A stretch of DNA of 64,000 nucleotides from Diplolepis rosae (GCA_030998225.1 JAPYXD010000475.1:992001-1056000); one strand, 5' to 3'; counted from the first letter of the stretch, positions 11,657 to 23,736 are shown. Notes: generated from the sequence alone by a model not told the origin. Program-made: numbers and translations.

Positions 11657-12372
11657 TTAAGTTTGGTTTATTTCATTTGCTTTGGCAAGTGGTCCGGAAA
11701 TACCGGACAATATTAAATTGACACTAACGCCTTATGACGTCCATCTCACCTACCAAGACCACTTTGCCTCTCTTTCTCTCCAGTGTTCGCGAGTGCCCTC
11801 TTTTGTATTTATATCTTTCTCGTAATTAACCTCACTCTCTCTAGCGGTAGTAAAAGTCTGATTATTAAATTTAATCATTAGTAAATTCGTGTTCTCTCAG
11901 GTGGTGACGCGGTAAATTAAGTTAAATTAAGTTCTCCATATTGTCGCGTGTGACTCGGAAAGTTCCGAGGCTTTTATAATTTCAATTTCTAACCTTCTTC
12001 GATGTTCTGGCATTTCTTGCATGTAGGTTTAGTTTATATAGAATCTCTCATTTCTTTAAATAAATTTTGCCCTGCCAAGTTTCATTTTAATTAAATTCTG
12101 TTTTTTTTATTTACTACCCGCTAACTGTTGTGACTTTAAATTGACCCCGCCTTGTATAGTTGTTATTAGTGTCTCGAGTCTCATTAAGGTTTGAATTTAC
12201 TTTGTCACTTTAAGCAAAGTGACTGGCGTCCAACAAAGCTTTGATTTATAGTTTTATTTTCAGGTATTTTGAAATTTGTAAAATTAGTTGGGCTCAAAAG
12301 AGCTGCCAGGTTCCGGGTAAGAACCTGCATATCAGTCCTCATTTAGAATTTGATTTTCTTCCTCTGATTGAA
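11657..12372. other. Non-coding stretch with a possible PBS
   Basis: AT-rich, no coding region seen. TGGCGTCCAACAAAG near 12223 resembles a retroelement primer binding site, so part of this stretch could be LTR plus leader of another plus-strand element. The evidence is weak. Confidence 0.35.
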
Positions 12373-12619
12373 GACCTCGATGCAATAAGGGCCTTAGCGC
12401 TCGAAACAGCTTAAAAGTGACGTCCCGATTACCAAATGAACAAGGTACAGGAAATGATTTTTAAAAAACACCATCACATTCCTTACAAAAAACAGAAACT
12501 CTGTTGTATTAAAATGTGATGGTATTTTTTAAAAATCATTTCCTGTACTGTGTTCATTTGGTCGTCGGGGAGTAACGTTTGAGCTATTTTGAGCGCTAAG
12601 GCCCTTATTGCATCGAGGC
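12373..12619. repeat. ~100-bp inverted duplication of an ORF segment
   Basis: Left arm 12373-12472 (CCTCGATGCAATAAGGGCCT onward) and right arm about 12512-12619 are inverted copies with some mismatches, separated by about 40 bp. Both encode the same peptide region (LDAIRALAL ... VQEMIFKK). A transcript through it could form a long hairpin. Confidence 0.8.
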
Positions 12620-12791
12620 CTTCATATTGATGAATTCGTTTGTTCAGGGTACGAAAATTATTCTGTGCAATTCTATCGTTCTCCTGACGATGGTTCTCAC
12701 AATATCTCAAATCCTCCACGTAAATCTGCAGCTTGTGAAGTTCCTCCAAGATAAAATTCTCTATTAAAGAATTGTTCGAGGTTCCATTCAT
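12483..12791 (-). CDS. Hypothetical helical ORF from an LTR-element remnant
   Basis: A 102-codon minus-strand frame from ATG 12791 (MNGTSNNSLIENFILEELHK), mostly helix-forming and charged, with no domain I recognise. It lies next to a piece (13210-12862) resembling the accessory ORF of the young gypsy element at 38.2 kb, so it is probably a retroelement accessory or leader ORF like the coiled-coil ORF at 37.9 kb. Its C-terminal half is the sequence duplicated in inverted form at 12373-12472. Function unknown. Confidence 0.4.
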   Translation of the reverse strand: MNGTSNNSLIENFILEELHKLQIYVEDLRYCENHRQENDRIAQNNFRTLNKRIHQYEGLDAIRALALKIAQTLLPDDQMNTVQEMIFKKYHHILIQQSFCFL

Positions 12792-12861
12792 CCTGTAGTA
12801 AAAATTGACATTTTTATATCATTGTTGATTTCAATTTAGTAGTTTATGGTCGTATGCATGT

Positions 12862-13210
12862 CTATATATATAATATAGAATTTATCTTACAATTAGTTAA
12901 AAAGGTTTTAAAAATTTCTTTTTTTGGAATTTTATAATTTTGATCGTTCCTTTCCCAACGGGAATAACATGTTTCGCGTGAGCCGTGGATTAAACAGTTT
13001 TTGCATAGACTGTTTCCGAAGAGACTTATTTTTTCATCCAAGTTTAATATAACTGGTGGTTCCTTGGGTTTGGGTTCTGGATCAATTGTTGTGAGAGGTA
13101 GGATAAATTCCTCTTCTGGTTTTTGCAATTTTGCCAATTATGCAACATTTGTCTTCTTCCTAAGTCTTTGTCTCTTCGTGGGCCTATTACGTCTAAGGGG
13201 CAAATAGCCG
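12862..13210 (-). pseudogene. Remnant of gypsy accessory (cysteine-rich) ORF
   Basis: Minus-strand frame with one internal stop (TAA near 13140). It begins RRNRPTKRQRLRKKTN, comparable to HRRNPYKHTRARLRKRREL at the start of the accessory ORF at 38.2 kb. It ends with a cysteine cluster CKNCLIHGSRETCYSRWE, comparable to CSDCLIKPKREACIHCF there. It is therefore a diverged copy of that ORF, which supports the accessory ORF being a conserved part of this gypsy lineage. Confidence 0.55.
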
Positions 13211-13356
13211 TGGTTTTATCCGTCTACTACAATAGGGATTTCATTTTTAATTTTATAGTTCATAATTTAAAGGTTTCTTCTTGAAATTTGAATTCTTTTA
13301 ATCCATAAAAAAAATTTTTTGTACAATTTAGGACTTATAAAATCCTTTTGAAAATT

Positions 13357-14817
13357 TTAGTAAAATTTAAACATTTTCGATTCTATCAATTCTTGAAAAA
13401 TTGTAAGATTCATACATTTTTTTTCTAGGGTGGTCCATATACAAGTCCTGAAACTTTCCAAGAAAGATATTTGCATAAGCAAGGTTTGACGGGAGGGGTT
13501 ATGGCTGTTGAAATCACCGACCAAAATGAAAGGTTTAGGAAGTTGGTCAATTAAATTTTTCAAATCTGCTAGATTGAAATCGTGTCAATTTGGTATATAT
13601 GCATTAGAAATACATATTTTTTTAGGGGCGATAAAAGACAAAGCAACGGCTTCCAAATTAGTGTTGAGGCGTATTTTTTTTGGTGGATAGATTTTTTAAT
13701 ATAAATTGCAACACCTCCACTCGCGAAATTCGTATTTGTACGCCTTTTAAATACAGAATCGTATCCTCCAATTTTTGCACAGAAGGCATCTTTGAAATTC
13801 GTTTCTTGCAGACAGATCAATGCGGGATTAAAGTCTTTGATGAGTAACTGCACATTATCACTTCGAGGGAAGAACCCATTAAGATTCCATTGCATGACTT
13901 TTAGAACCAAAAGAGAGACTGGATGTCATCAGTGTAATCATTCGCGATAGTGGCAGGATCAGGAGATCTGGTAGCTCTGTCAAAAAATTTTTATATTGTG
14001 TATAATTTAGGGGATAATTTGCTGTAGGTTCTTCAAGTATTGTTTTAATTGAGGCAAGTAGTTCATCTGTGGTCTTCTCTGTTGTTGGAGTGATATTTTT
14101 TCCAGCCTCTTGTGTCTCATTCTTTGATTTTTTGCTTTTTTGTGGTTTTACAGTTTTCCAATCTTCGTTACTTTTTTTTTTGATGTCGTTGCTTGATGCC
14201 GTTTGCGATTCCTTCTTTGGAAGTCCATCAGAGACTATAGATGAACCTGCTTCAGAGAGAGGGCGTTTATTTTCGGAGTTCAAACGTTCATTAGATATAG
14301 CAGGTGGAGGGGGAAATTGAAGATGTTCATTATTTTTCGTTCTTGGAGTTTGGTCCTGAGATTGGGAGATTAGAATAGTTGGTGTCTACATTTGGTTCAG
14401 ATTTGCGTAATTCAGATTACCAGAAGACTCTTTACTGTCGGCCTTGCAATTCTTTGCAATGTGCCCTGATAGCTTGCAAAGAAAGCAGACCAGAGTATTA
14501 GTTGTTAAATAAATCCAATAAGCGGTGTCTCGAAATTAATTGGAAATTTTAGAAGCAAATCTGATGTTAGAGGGGCCAATAATTCTACCTATTTCAATCA
14601 GATATTCCGATATAGGAATTTGGGGAAGGGATTCTATGACAATTGCTTGTTCTTTTTTAGGGAATGAGTCTCGTTCTGCTGCGGCTGCATAGCTGCTCGT
14701 GTTGTCTGTTGAGTTTCCTAAATTTCCATCTGTAGGGGTGTTTTGACTTTGGGTATTTTCAGAAGGTTGGCTTACCGTTTGGTTATCCATAATTTAAAGG
14801 GTGCATTAAAAATGCAC
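13357..14817 (-). pseudogene. Minus-strand I/Jockey-like non-LTR element (gag + endonuclease remnant)
   Basis: From 14790 the gag starts MDNQTVSQPSENTQSQ, with KKEQAIVIESLPQIPISEY. A CCHC knuckle CFLCKLSGHIAKNC lies near 14480, and a C-terminal segment (14283-13879) contains TTDELLASIKTILEEPTANY. The endonuclase begins at 13910 (MVLKVMQWNLNGFFPRSDN, ICLQETNFKDAF) and continues in another frame to ILVGDFNSHN near 13520. RT is absent. The gag C-terminus aligns with the element at 59.5-63.2 kb (TTDELQDSIIPLLENFPANY), so both belong to one family. Confidence 0.8.
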
Positions 14818-14949
14818 ACTGAGGAATCTCCTCCCGCACGGATAGCACGGTTTCAATTTCACCCGAGTAAATAGAGAGAGAATCGGTACACGCAATCGAT
14901 TTATAAATATGGAGCGCACACACAAACACGTCTGATCACAACAGATGAT

Positions 14950-15310
14950 TCCGCACGAATGTTTGTAAAAGTTTGTCAAATTCGTAAACGTTTGTAAAAT
15001 TTTGTTAAATTTGGAAAATTTATAAAAATTTGTTTGATTTAAAAAGTTCATAAAATTTGTAAAATTCTGTAAAGTTTAGAAAATTTGTAAAATTTTGTTC
15101 AGTTTGTTAAATTTGTAAATTTTATAAAATTTTGTTAGATTTAGAAAATTTAGAAACTTTAGAAAAAATGTAAAGTTTGTAAAATTTGTAAAGTTTTCTT
15201 TGATTTCAGAAAATCTTGTAAAAATTGTAAAATTTGTCAAGTTAGCTTTATTTAAAAAATCTAGAAAATTTGTGCAATTTCATTTGATTTGTAAAATTTG
15301 TAATGTTTTC
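14950..15310. repeat. Degenerate AT-rich minisatellite
   Basis: Repeated variants of GTAAAATTTGTAAAATTTTG over about 360 bp, with period about 20-40 bp and no strict unit. Low complexity, no coding signal. Confidence 0.6.
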
Positions 15311-17854
15311 TAAAAGTTTACTATCATCAAATTGATATATAAAAAACGGTTAGATATATTTTTTTAAAAGGAAATTCGAATATTTACAAACTTTATCATA
15401 AAAAATATTAAATTTCATAAGCTTTATTTAAGAAAGAAATTCAATCCTGAACTGTCATATCCCTCCGGGGCCTCTAACATTTTTTCTATGTAAAGTCTAG
15501 GGTCATACAAGTTTTTAAATTGTTTTATGAACAGTTTAAAAAGATACGTTTTGAGTCTGGAACTCGGGTTCCAATAACTCGGGAACTTGACAGTGGATCA
15601 GATTTTTCTTTCTTATCCTAGGGGATAATATTATATATTGGATGAAGGGAGGTGAGGACTTAAACAAAATTATACATCACTTAATTGGAGTACATTAAAT
15701 TGTTTAAGGTGACTTGATCGTTTTGAAAAAAATTACAGACTGCTCTGAAACTTGGAGATTATCTTAATAAAATATGCTAGATTCATTTGGAAAAAAGAAA
15801 TACCGTGGTTGAAGATGTCATTGTTACGTACGGGTGGTAGGGATAAATAAATAATTAAATATTATAAATAATAAATTAATATTTATTTAAAAGATGAAAA
15901 AGTGTACGCGGAGGCTTCACAAACTGTAGGACACTTTTGTGTCCCTTTTTTTATTTTTAAGTAGGATCGTTTTCGGAATCCTTGCTTTCTCTACTGGCTA
16001 CTAGAACGGAATATAAAATGCAAGAATTTTGATGAAAAGAAAATATCTACTAAATTTCGGAAGGGCTCAATCAGGAGATTTTGCTTCTATATTCAAATAA
16101 AATATTATAAATTGAGAACGATACAGCTTACCGATATTTGTAGATAATTCTGCCGGTTGGTAGGACAAGGGTTGGAGAAGAAGGCTGTCTTCGATGTCAC
16201 TCTTGTTCGTTTTGACCGATTGCACGTGGTTGCAATTAAAACACACACACACACGAATTCTAGACACTTTCGCCTTATTAATTTTATAAAAATTAAAAGA
16301 TGGATGGTTTCGAACCAGAAAGAAAACAGTACTTTTAAATTGTGTTCTTTCTCCACTTTTAATCGTTTATAACCTTAATGTGGCTTCTCGAAAAATATCT
16401 TCTCGTCGTTTTGAGATTCGACGACAGGATTATTTTTCGGAACTTTGTTTTTCAACGCCAGGCTGTACACGCACAGTTAACTCTCGCGGCTAACCGACCA
16501 CCGACGCACTCAAAATATTATTTCAGAAGCGTTGTGATAAAAATTTTACTTGTATAATTTTTTACCGCGACAACTCCGTGAACGGCTTTCGTCGGAGGAA
16601 AGATTTTAGATGTATTTACGTCCGCCCAAGTAAAATCCCCAATTTGTGGCCCTGGCTAGGTCTTTCCATGAATCTAGGTCAACTATCCAGGTGATAGGAC
16701 TTACTTGTTCCGAACCGCGGACGGGCGAATGCAAAGAACTGTGTCTTGCTCTTAAGAGTTCTTACCCGGAGTAAGAAGCTCGTCAGACTGCGTTTTTGAT
16801 TTCAAATTGATTGATTTTTATGGAATTGTATCGATGTCATAAAGGTGGGGAATAGTGCTGACTTGGAATTATTTCTATGTGGCGTGATTTCTGTGAAGAG
16901 GAATTTTTGCTGAGAAAGAATTTGGAAATATTGAAGACCTAAATACTTGGTAGTTTTAAAATTCTTCATGTCTATTGCCAAGTGAGAATTTTTGTCGACT
17001 TGGCATTTTATTAGTTAATGATAATTTCTGGATTATTCCAGAATTTTAACAAGTCGTAGGTCGATATCAGGATTTTGGATTGACCTTTAGAATGTTTTGG
17101 AATCTGACACCTTTTCGATTTTTCATATATTAAGAAAAACGTTAGTTCAGATTTTTTTGGTAATGTATTACTCACTGGCCGACAATTTTTCAGCTACTCA
17201 AGCTTTAGGTATAATAAATAATACGAATAGTGATTTAATGGATTGAGGTGGTTGCAGGAATACTATTGTATGCATAACATCGATATCAGCGGTTAAAGAT
17301 TTTAGCGCGTGGTCTCTAATATGCGTAGGATCCGTCAAAGTCGGTGCGTACAGGCGAGCGTAAGCTGCTTACGGCAGGCATAAGGTGTCATGACGTCACC
17401 GCAAGGGTTATACCTGCGCTTACAGCCACTAGGGTCCAGCTTACGTGTGTGTGAGCATTTTCGTTTTCCTTTTCCTTCTTTCTCCGTTATTTGTCCCACC
17501 TACGTGCGTTCGCTGTTTTCTCGCATTCTCTTCTCTATCGTTCTTTACAATTTTTTAACTTCCACGTTTCTCTTAATCTTCATTCATTTCATTTACATTG
17601 TTTTAATTCATTCTTCCATTCTTATGTCATGCCTGCTTAATTTAATTTTATTATATATTTATATGCATACATTTAGGTGCCAATATCTTTTGTCATAAGT
17701 GGCACGTGAATATATGCACACACATTCAAACATGGACACAAATCTAAACGCTCAAGTTAGCGTTATTATGAATAACCCATGTTATATTATCAATAATAAT
17801 ATAAGAAAAGTATACAATACATATATATATATACATACATAAACCACATACACA

Positions 17855-17885
<31 letters not shown>

Positions 17886-17938
17886 GTGACATAGCATATA
17901 TAATGTATATTTTATATATATACATATAGCACATATAA
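15311..17938. other. Non-coding AT-rich region, no gene seen
   Basis: Mostly AT-rich with TA-rich microsatellite at about 17820-17930. TGTTACGTACGGG at 15822 looks like an LTR terminus, and TTTGTGGCCCTGGC near 16650 like a primer binding site, but I could not pair them into an LTR with matching ends. Short frames here (for example 17390-17698) look random. Confidence 0.45.
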
Positions 17939-19817
17939 TGTTACGTCCCGAGCAAAAGGCGAGGGCAGGTTGGATTTTTGGATGTAAGGGAGGAGGATAG
18001 CTGATTATATCAGGTTGGTAAGGCCTGATAATTTATTTTTGTTTGTGGGTACGTTGTCACTTGTCAGGTCTATGGGCCCTGAGTTCTTCACAATGATAAT
18101 AAAACACTGAATTTACGAATATATAAGGTAATTTATTATAAATAAATAAGTTGTTGCACAAGTTTTCATAAAATGATACTTAGTTGGTAACTTATACTAC
18201 TTCCCAAGATGAGAAGGCGATGTTGTGAGTTTTATGCGGTTATGAGCCAAATATACAGGTTTTGAGATGCCTATATATGTAACTTCCGCAGTTTATTCTG
18301 GACGTTTTACGCTAATATACTAGATTTTGAGATGCCTAGGTATACAACTCACGCTCCACATTCAGCGTTATAGTTAATATAATAAGTTTTGAGATGCTTA
18401 TTTATATTTATATAACTTACTTGTCTACCTCTTAAATTAGAGGGCAAAAGAGAGAATTGTCGTTTATTACTCCTGTTATTGCAAGTCAACGCGCACAAAT
18501 CCTTGCAGGATAGTTGAGTTTCGTTTGAGTCTCCTTGAGGTAGCAAAACAACGATAAATTTTGCAGGAGGTATGGTGTAAGGGATGCAAGTCCACCAGCA
18601 ACTGATGTGATCAATTATCCGTTTACGTATCTTGTTGGGTACACGAGAAATGAATCAAACATGCACTTGTTAACAAGATAGGTTAGTTCGTCCCGATTTC
18701 AGAATTAAATCACTATTAACCGACACGACTAAATACGACGATACACGTAATCTAAAGGAACTATCTAGCACTACGGTTTCCGGACTTGCACCACTTAAGG
18801 ACCAAGGATTTTATTTACCAAGTACCGAATGTTGAGTTGCTCATAGAAATCCAATGAGACTTACGTTTATCGAAGGGTCTGCTCACGACGTGAGCAGACC
18901 TAACAACCGTACAACTGTTCGGAACTTAATGACAAACCTCCAGAGGTGAATCTGGGGTATATATACTATTGATGCTTCTATTAGTGGGAGCAGATCAACG
19001 TAAATCGGTGGCACGGCACGTTCGAATCGTAAATCGGTGGCACGGCACGTTCGAATCGCAAATCGGTGGCAAGGCACGTACGAATTGCGAATCGGTGGCC
19101 AGGAACGATCTCTGCAAGGGTTCATGAGTTTATCTCTTCTATTGCCCAATTTTATATCTAGTTTCCAAATAAATGCATTTTTAATTACTCATTTCTGCAT
19201 TTATTTGTTTACAATTTGTGTTACTTATTTTATGAAGTATGATCATTAATTGGTTGCCAATGATCAGTTAATCAGTTTCTTATCTATGATCCATAATCAA
19301 TGATCGATTTTTATTCATTGATCGTGATCGACTCATCGGCAATCAATACGTAATGGTGATAATATTAATCAATACTATTTTACTACCTGAGATATTAATA
19401 ATAGTTATGGTGTAATGTTGATACATAATTAATATTAACATAATAATGATTATAATATTTAGTCATTATAATTAGTGAGGCTGTGCCGATAACTTCTCAT
19501 TATCTCATTAGGTTATTAGCACAACGTTACTACTTTATCGGCACGCGGTGTGAGTTACTGACTCATTACCACGGGTGTAATTACCATATAGATAGAGCGC
19601 TGTTCTTCTTTATCTCTTATTACCATATGTCAAACCGATTCGTCGACGTGAGGTATACATAGGTTTACCTCATGCGCACAGCTACCCGGTCCATATGATA
19701 ATTTATCATAGGAACACTCTTATACTTGAATGATGTCTTCCTCGTTATCCTCGGTGTTTGGCACGTTGCCCTTGCACAGGGGCAATATAAAATTTTAAAA
19801 GTTACTGGGATGTAACA
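17939..19817. mobile_element. Solo LTR, 1879 bp, 4-bp TSD
   Basis: Starts TGTTACGTCCC and ends GGGATGTAACA, inverted termini differing at one position of eleven. It is flanked by ATAA on both sides (17935-17938 and 19818-19821). A TGTTA...TAACA sequence of this size with a 4-bp duplication and no coding content is best read as a gypsy solo LTR left by LTR-LTR recombination. The termini resemble those of the young gypsy (TGTTACATCC ... GGACGTAACA), suggesting a related lineage. Confidence 0.75.
19001..19110. repeat. 29-bp tandem repeat, ~3.8 copies, inside the solo LTR
   Basis: Unit TAAATCGGTGGCACGGCACG plus TTCGAATCG. Copies 1 and 2 (19001-19029, 19030-19058) are identical; copies 3 and 4 are progressively diverged. 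GC-rich compared with the surroundings. Confidence 0.9.
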
Positions 19818-20430
19818 ATAATATATATCATATATATATATATAATTATAGCATAGCATATATAATATATATTATATTATAGATCATACGTATACACATA
19901 TATACCTATAACCTTATTTATTATTATAAACATTCTTTCCCATTGCATGGAGATTGTTGTTTTAATTTTGAGTTTTCTTAATACGTTTAGGTCCTTGAAC
20001 CGACCCCTTTACCTGACTCTGCTGAGCGTGCAAAAGCGCTCAGGTTACGAGAACCGTGAATGAACTATTTATTGTTTATTTGAGTCTGGCGTAAATACTT
20101 CGCGTGGGCAATAATAAAATATTTTTATGAAATTAAAACTTATTATAATTTTTAATATTTTATTTACGGTTTGCTCGTAACAAACCACACCGGAATATTG
20201 CGCTTTCGTCCCCGAGAGCAGGGGTGGTTCAAGGAAGGCCTCACACAACATTTAGACATTCCATTAACATCAATTAAAATTACTAAATCGTTGATAATAA
20301 TCCATAATTAATGGAATTTTCCCTCTTACCTTAGCATTAAGTTCAATTTGTGTATCACATTAAAAAGAAAAAAAAGAAAACAATTAATGGTTATGATCGA
20401 CATGTCGTCGTCCCAACATTCGGGTTTAAA
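19818..20430. other. AT-rich spacer, no gene seen
   Basis: TA microsatellite at about 19824-19880, then unique AT-rich DNA. GCTCGTAACA near 20172-20181 could be an LTR end in minus sense, but no partner was found. Confidence 0.4.
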
Positions 20431-20456
20431 TTAGCCTAACTTTTCCTCCGTCTTCC

Positions 20457-20935
20457 TTTTACATTGGTTGCAAGCTTTGTGCTGGTAATCGGGTAGCTGC
20501 CTTCGATGTGGAAGTACTGATTGGTGCGGTCCTGTTCTTTGGAGCAGGTGTATTCGTGGTGGTGGTGCATCGTTGTTCTATTCTGAATTCATCTGAATGG
20601 GAATCAGCTGCTTGATTGCCCGCTGGTTCCTCAGCCAAACGAATAGCTGGTTGATCCTCGGCTTTACCCTTTCGATGTGGGCATGGCCTCCAATTTGTCA
20701 CTGCCGTTATCAGTTTGGCACGACCAAAATAGGTTATCAAACCTGTGGAGAGGAGTCCTATCCCGACGTAGGAGCCGTGGGTCAAGATGGTCTGTTTGGT
20801 TCTTCTGTGTTCTTGAGAACTGATTTCGTTGAGCTGGTCTTCAAGTTTGTTCAACGTCTCGTCAGTATTTTCAAACTGAATTCAAGTATTTTTCTAATCC
20901 TTATTTTTTCAGAATTTTATTTACTATGATATATT
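20457..20935 (-). pseudogene. C-terminal fragment of a retroelement envelope-like protein
   Basis: Minus-strand frame with a helical heptad-like stretch (TLNKLEDQLNEISSQEHRRT), then one hydrophobic segment (SYVGIGLLSTGLITYF) and a proline/threonine-rich basic tail (about 80 residues). A coiled coil, a membrane anchor and a cytoplasmic tail just before AT-rich LTR-like DNA fit the end of a gypsy/errantivirus-type env. The upstream part is missing, and an R1-like fragment starts about 100 bp away. I do not recognise the exact family. Confidence 0.45.
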
Positions 20936-21029
20936 GCTTTCACTATTATCTAAATGGAGAATGCATTTTTCATCTATTTGTATTTGTATGTGCGCGGCAC
21001 CGCCGCAGCCCCTTGTTGACCAATACCTT

Positions 21030-22255
21030 AAGCTGTTCATCATTTTCCAAAAAATAACTAATAGCTAAGCTATATACCGCTTGTAAATGCATAGAGTTTT
21101 ATATATGTTCTTAAATCGCTTCAGATACGCGTTAAAACAGCCATGGCCTGAGAGCGCTTGCGCCAAATAAACCCCGACTTCTCCGTGCTTTCACTTCAGC
21201 CAGGTGACGAGCTCCGGGATCAGGTGGTAGGACCATCTCCCAGTCTGCTCACCATGCCATCTCATCTGCCATTTCTCGACGAGTCTGTGCCTTCCATCCT
21301 TGCGGATGGCCACCTTGGCGCGAGCGATTTCCTGCAGGTCGGTACAGGTAAGCTCCTTGCGGAGCTGAAAGGTCTCTTGCCTTTCCTCCGCCAATAAATC
21401 TATTGGCGGGACGCTCGCCAGGACCAACACAGTACTCGTCGAGACAGTTCTATACGCTGAAACTATTCTCAACGCAGCAGATCTCTGCGCCGAGAACAGC
21501 CTCTTCTGGATATCATGGTTTTGCAGGGCATTAGCCCAGACCGGAGCTGTATAAACAGCTTCGAATGCACCACGCTTGCCACCAGTCTCCTTTTTTCTTC
21601 CCTGGGTCCACCAATGTTTGGCATAAGCCGAGCCAAGTTTGCTCCACATTCGATGGCTTTGGCAGCTGCGATCCTTAGGTGTTCGACAAAGCTAAGCCTA
21701 CGATCCAACTGCACTCCCAGGTACTTTATACTTGTTTTCCACTCGACCTCATGCTCTCCGAGAACGATCCTCCGGTACTGAAAGGATCTCCTGTCCGTGA
21801 CGAGCAAAGCCTCGGTTTTCTCAGGGGCCATTTTCAGGCCTCTGCTATCCAACCAACGCTTTGACTGCCGCAGAATTTTATTGATCCTCAGCTCCAGGAT
21901 TCCGACGTCATCAGTGGCGCACACGACAAGTGCTCAGATAGTCATCTATCATTCGCAACAGGTAGTCTGGAACCTTCTTCCGCACCATCGCACCATCGCC
22001 TCAATGCCGATGTTCCATCTTGCGGTATTAAACGCATTGCGTATGTCGATGCCGACCAACGCGCAGAATCCCTTACGCTTACCAGTTCCTTTTCTTGCAT
22101 TTATGGCGATGTTAACCACAGCTTGGATAGCGTCCATAGTTGACCTGCCTTTCCTGAATCCGAACTGGTTGTCCGAGAGACCGTTCTCCCCGACCAAGAG
22201 AGCCCGAGGCCGTTGTAGAATCAACTCCTTCAGAAGCTTCCCCATCGACCATTGG
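21030..22255 (-). pseudogene. R1-type non-LTR RT fragment lacking the catalytic box
   Basis: Minus-strand. GLSDNQFGFRKGRSTMDAIQ and LVGIDIRNAFNTARW belong to the RT fingers/palm. After RMIDDYLS (about 21945) the sequence jumps to DDVGILELRINKILRQSKRW, so the segment with the FADD/YADD box is deleted (about 60-70 residues in this family). The remainder includes KMAPEKTEALLVT, KYLGVQLDRRLSF and the C-terminal region EERQETFQLRKELTC, ending with YLAQALSGHGCFNAYL near 21110. Frame changes occur near 21640 and 21930. The layout matches R1-clade ORF2. The insertion point relative to rDNA cannot be judged. Confidence 0.82.
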
Positions 22256-23290
22256 GTCGTAACATACTATTTTTAAAAACTAATTTGAAAATTTTAAATA
22301 TAATAATTAAAAGTAGTGTAACTTGTATTGTCCCTCAATATTAATATTTTATGGACCTTGAAGCAAAAAAAAACAAAAACAAAAATTCAAAAAAATATAT
22401 AATATAATTCGTTATGCACTTTAATCACTCGTGGTGTTTTGTATCACCTGTCATATTTTGTCACACTTTTAATATTTTTATCACTTGTCATATGTGCTAT
22501 TACTATAAGCGAAGGAATATTCGCTCAATTATTTCATAAAATCTCTCTTAATATTAATTTTATTGAAAAAAAATTACAAATTTATTTGATTTTTCATAAA
22601 ATGGATTATTATTCTATAACATGATAATTTTATTTTAATTTAATTCGATTCCAATTCAATTCAATTTCAATTCAAATAAATTTATTTTAATTTGATTCAA
22701 TTGAATTTTATCTCAATTTAATTCAATTCAATTTAAATTTAATTTAAATTTTATTCAATTCGATTTTCTTTTATTTTCATTTTATTTTATTTTAATATAA
22801 TTTAATTCACTTTTTCAATTCAATTTTGTTTTAATTTGAAAGATGAATCATTTTTACTTTATTACTTCTTTACCATACATTAATTGAAATAATTAATTGA
22901 AATATAGGGATACAATAATAATTGCTTTTTTATAGAAATTTACAATTTTCAGAAAAATCCAAATTAAAACAAATTATTGCTCTTAATATATAACAATTTC
23001 TCTACATAATAATATAATAATAATTTATATATCTATATAATGATTTGTCAAATGTAGAATATCATTCGGTCGTTGAATAACTTTCAATATTATATAATAA
23101 TTTAATTACTGTACTTTAACTTGACATTGAAAACGACACCTGCTTACATTTACTTGTAAATAAGCAAAAAAAAAATGGGAATTTTCTGCACGGGGTATTT
23201 TGGATGGAAATGGAAATTCAATTTTGCATTTAAAAAAATTGTATAATTAAAATAATTTATTTTCTTCCATATATCTCCAAAAAGAAAAGA
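22256..23290. other. AT-rich region with AATTC-type low-complexity repeat
   Basis: At about 22624-22840 the sequence is built from TTCAATTCAATTTAAATT-like words, a degenerate pentanucleotide-type repeat. No coding region is supported. Confidence 0.5.
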
Positions 23291-23736
23291 AATGGTAGAC
23301 TTTATTTAGGCAAACGATTTTGCATTTCAACGCTTATTTCGTACCTCACATATTTTAGTTAAAAAATGGAATTCTTGGTTTTCAATAGTGTTTTTAAAAT
23401 CAAAACATAAAATATACATCTTGTCAAAAAATTTCCTAATGAGAATTCATAGACCTTAATTAGGTAAACAATTTCCCGTCTGAACGTTTCTTTCGAATCT
23501 CATATATTTTGTTTAAAAAATAGAATTTCTTAATTTTAATACTTTTCTGAAATTGAAACGAAAATTACACATTTTATGAGAAACTGTGTCAGACAAAATT
23601 TGTATATCTTATTGAAGCGAACAATTTTGGATTCTAATGTTTTTTCGTATTCCACATATTCTGGTTAAAAAATTGAATTTTAGATTTTTAATAGTGATTA
23701 TTTGAATTTATTCGCTACATTTCAATTTTGTACTCT
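23291..23736. repeat. ~154-bp tandem repeat, about 3 units (copy A)
   Basis: Units beginning near 23298, 23452 and 23606 share a block of the type GACTTTATTTAGGCAAACG then ATTTCGTACCTCACATATTT and AAAAAATGGAATTC. The array is cut by the solo LTR at 23737. A reversed copy of the same array is at 60.7-61.4 kb inside another insertion. Confidence 0.75.

Noticed and set aside
16067..16372. Several overlapping short frames on both strands
   Set aside because: No motif, mutually overlapping, simple-repeat (CACACA) content.
15822..17281. Possible solo LTR from TGTTACGTACGG to GCATAACA
   Set aside because: The termini match poorly and no target duplication was found (TCAT versus TCGA).
17390..17698. 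102-codon plus-strand frame
   Set aside because: Low-complexity hydrophobic translation of T-rich DNA with no motif or splice context.
17820..17930. (TA)n tract as replication origin or promoter
   Set aside because: Plain microsatellite; nothing else supports a function.
22439..22624. 61-codon hydrophobic frame (possible membrane peptide)
   Set aside because: Expected by chance in T-rich DNA.
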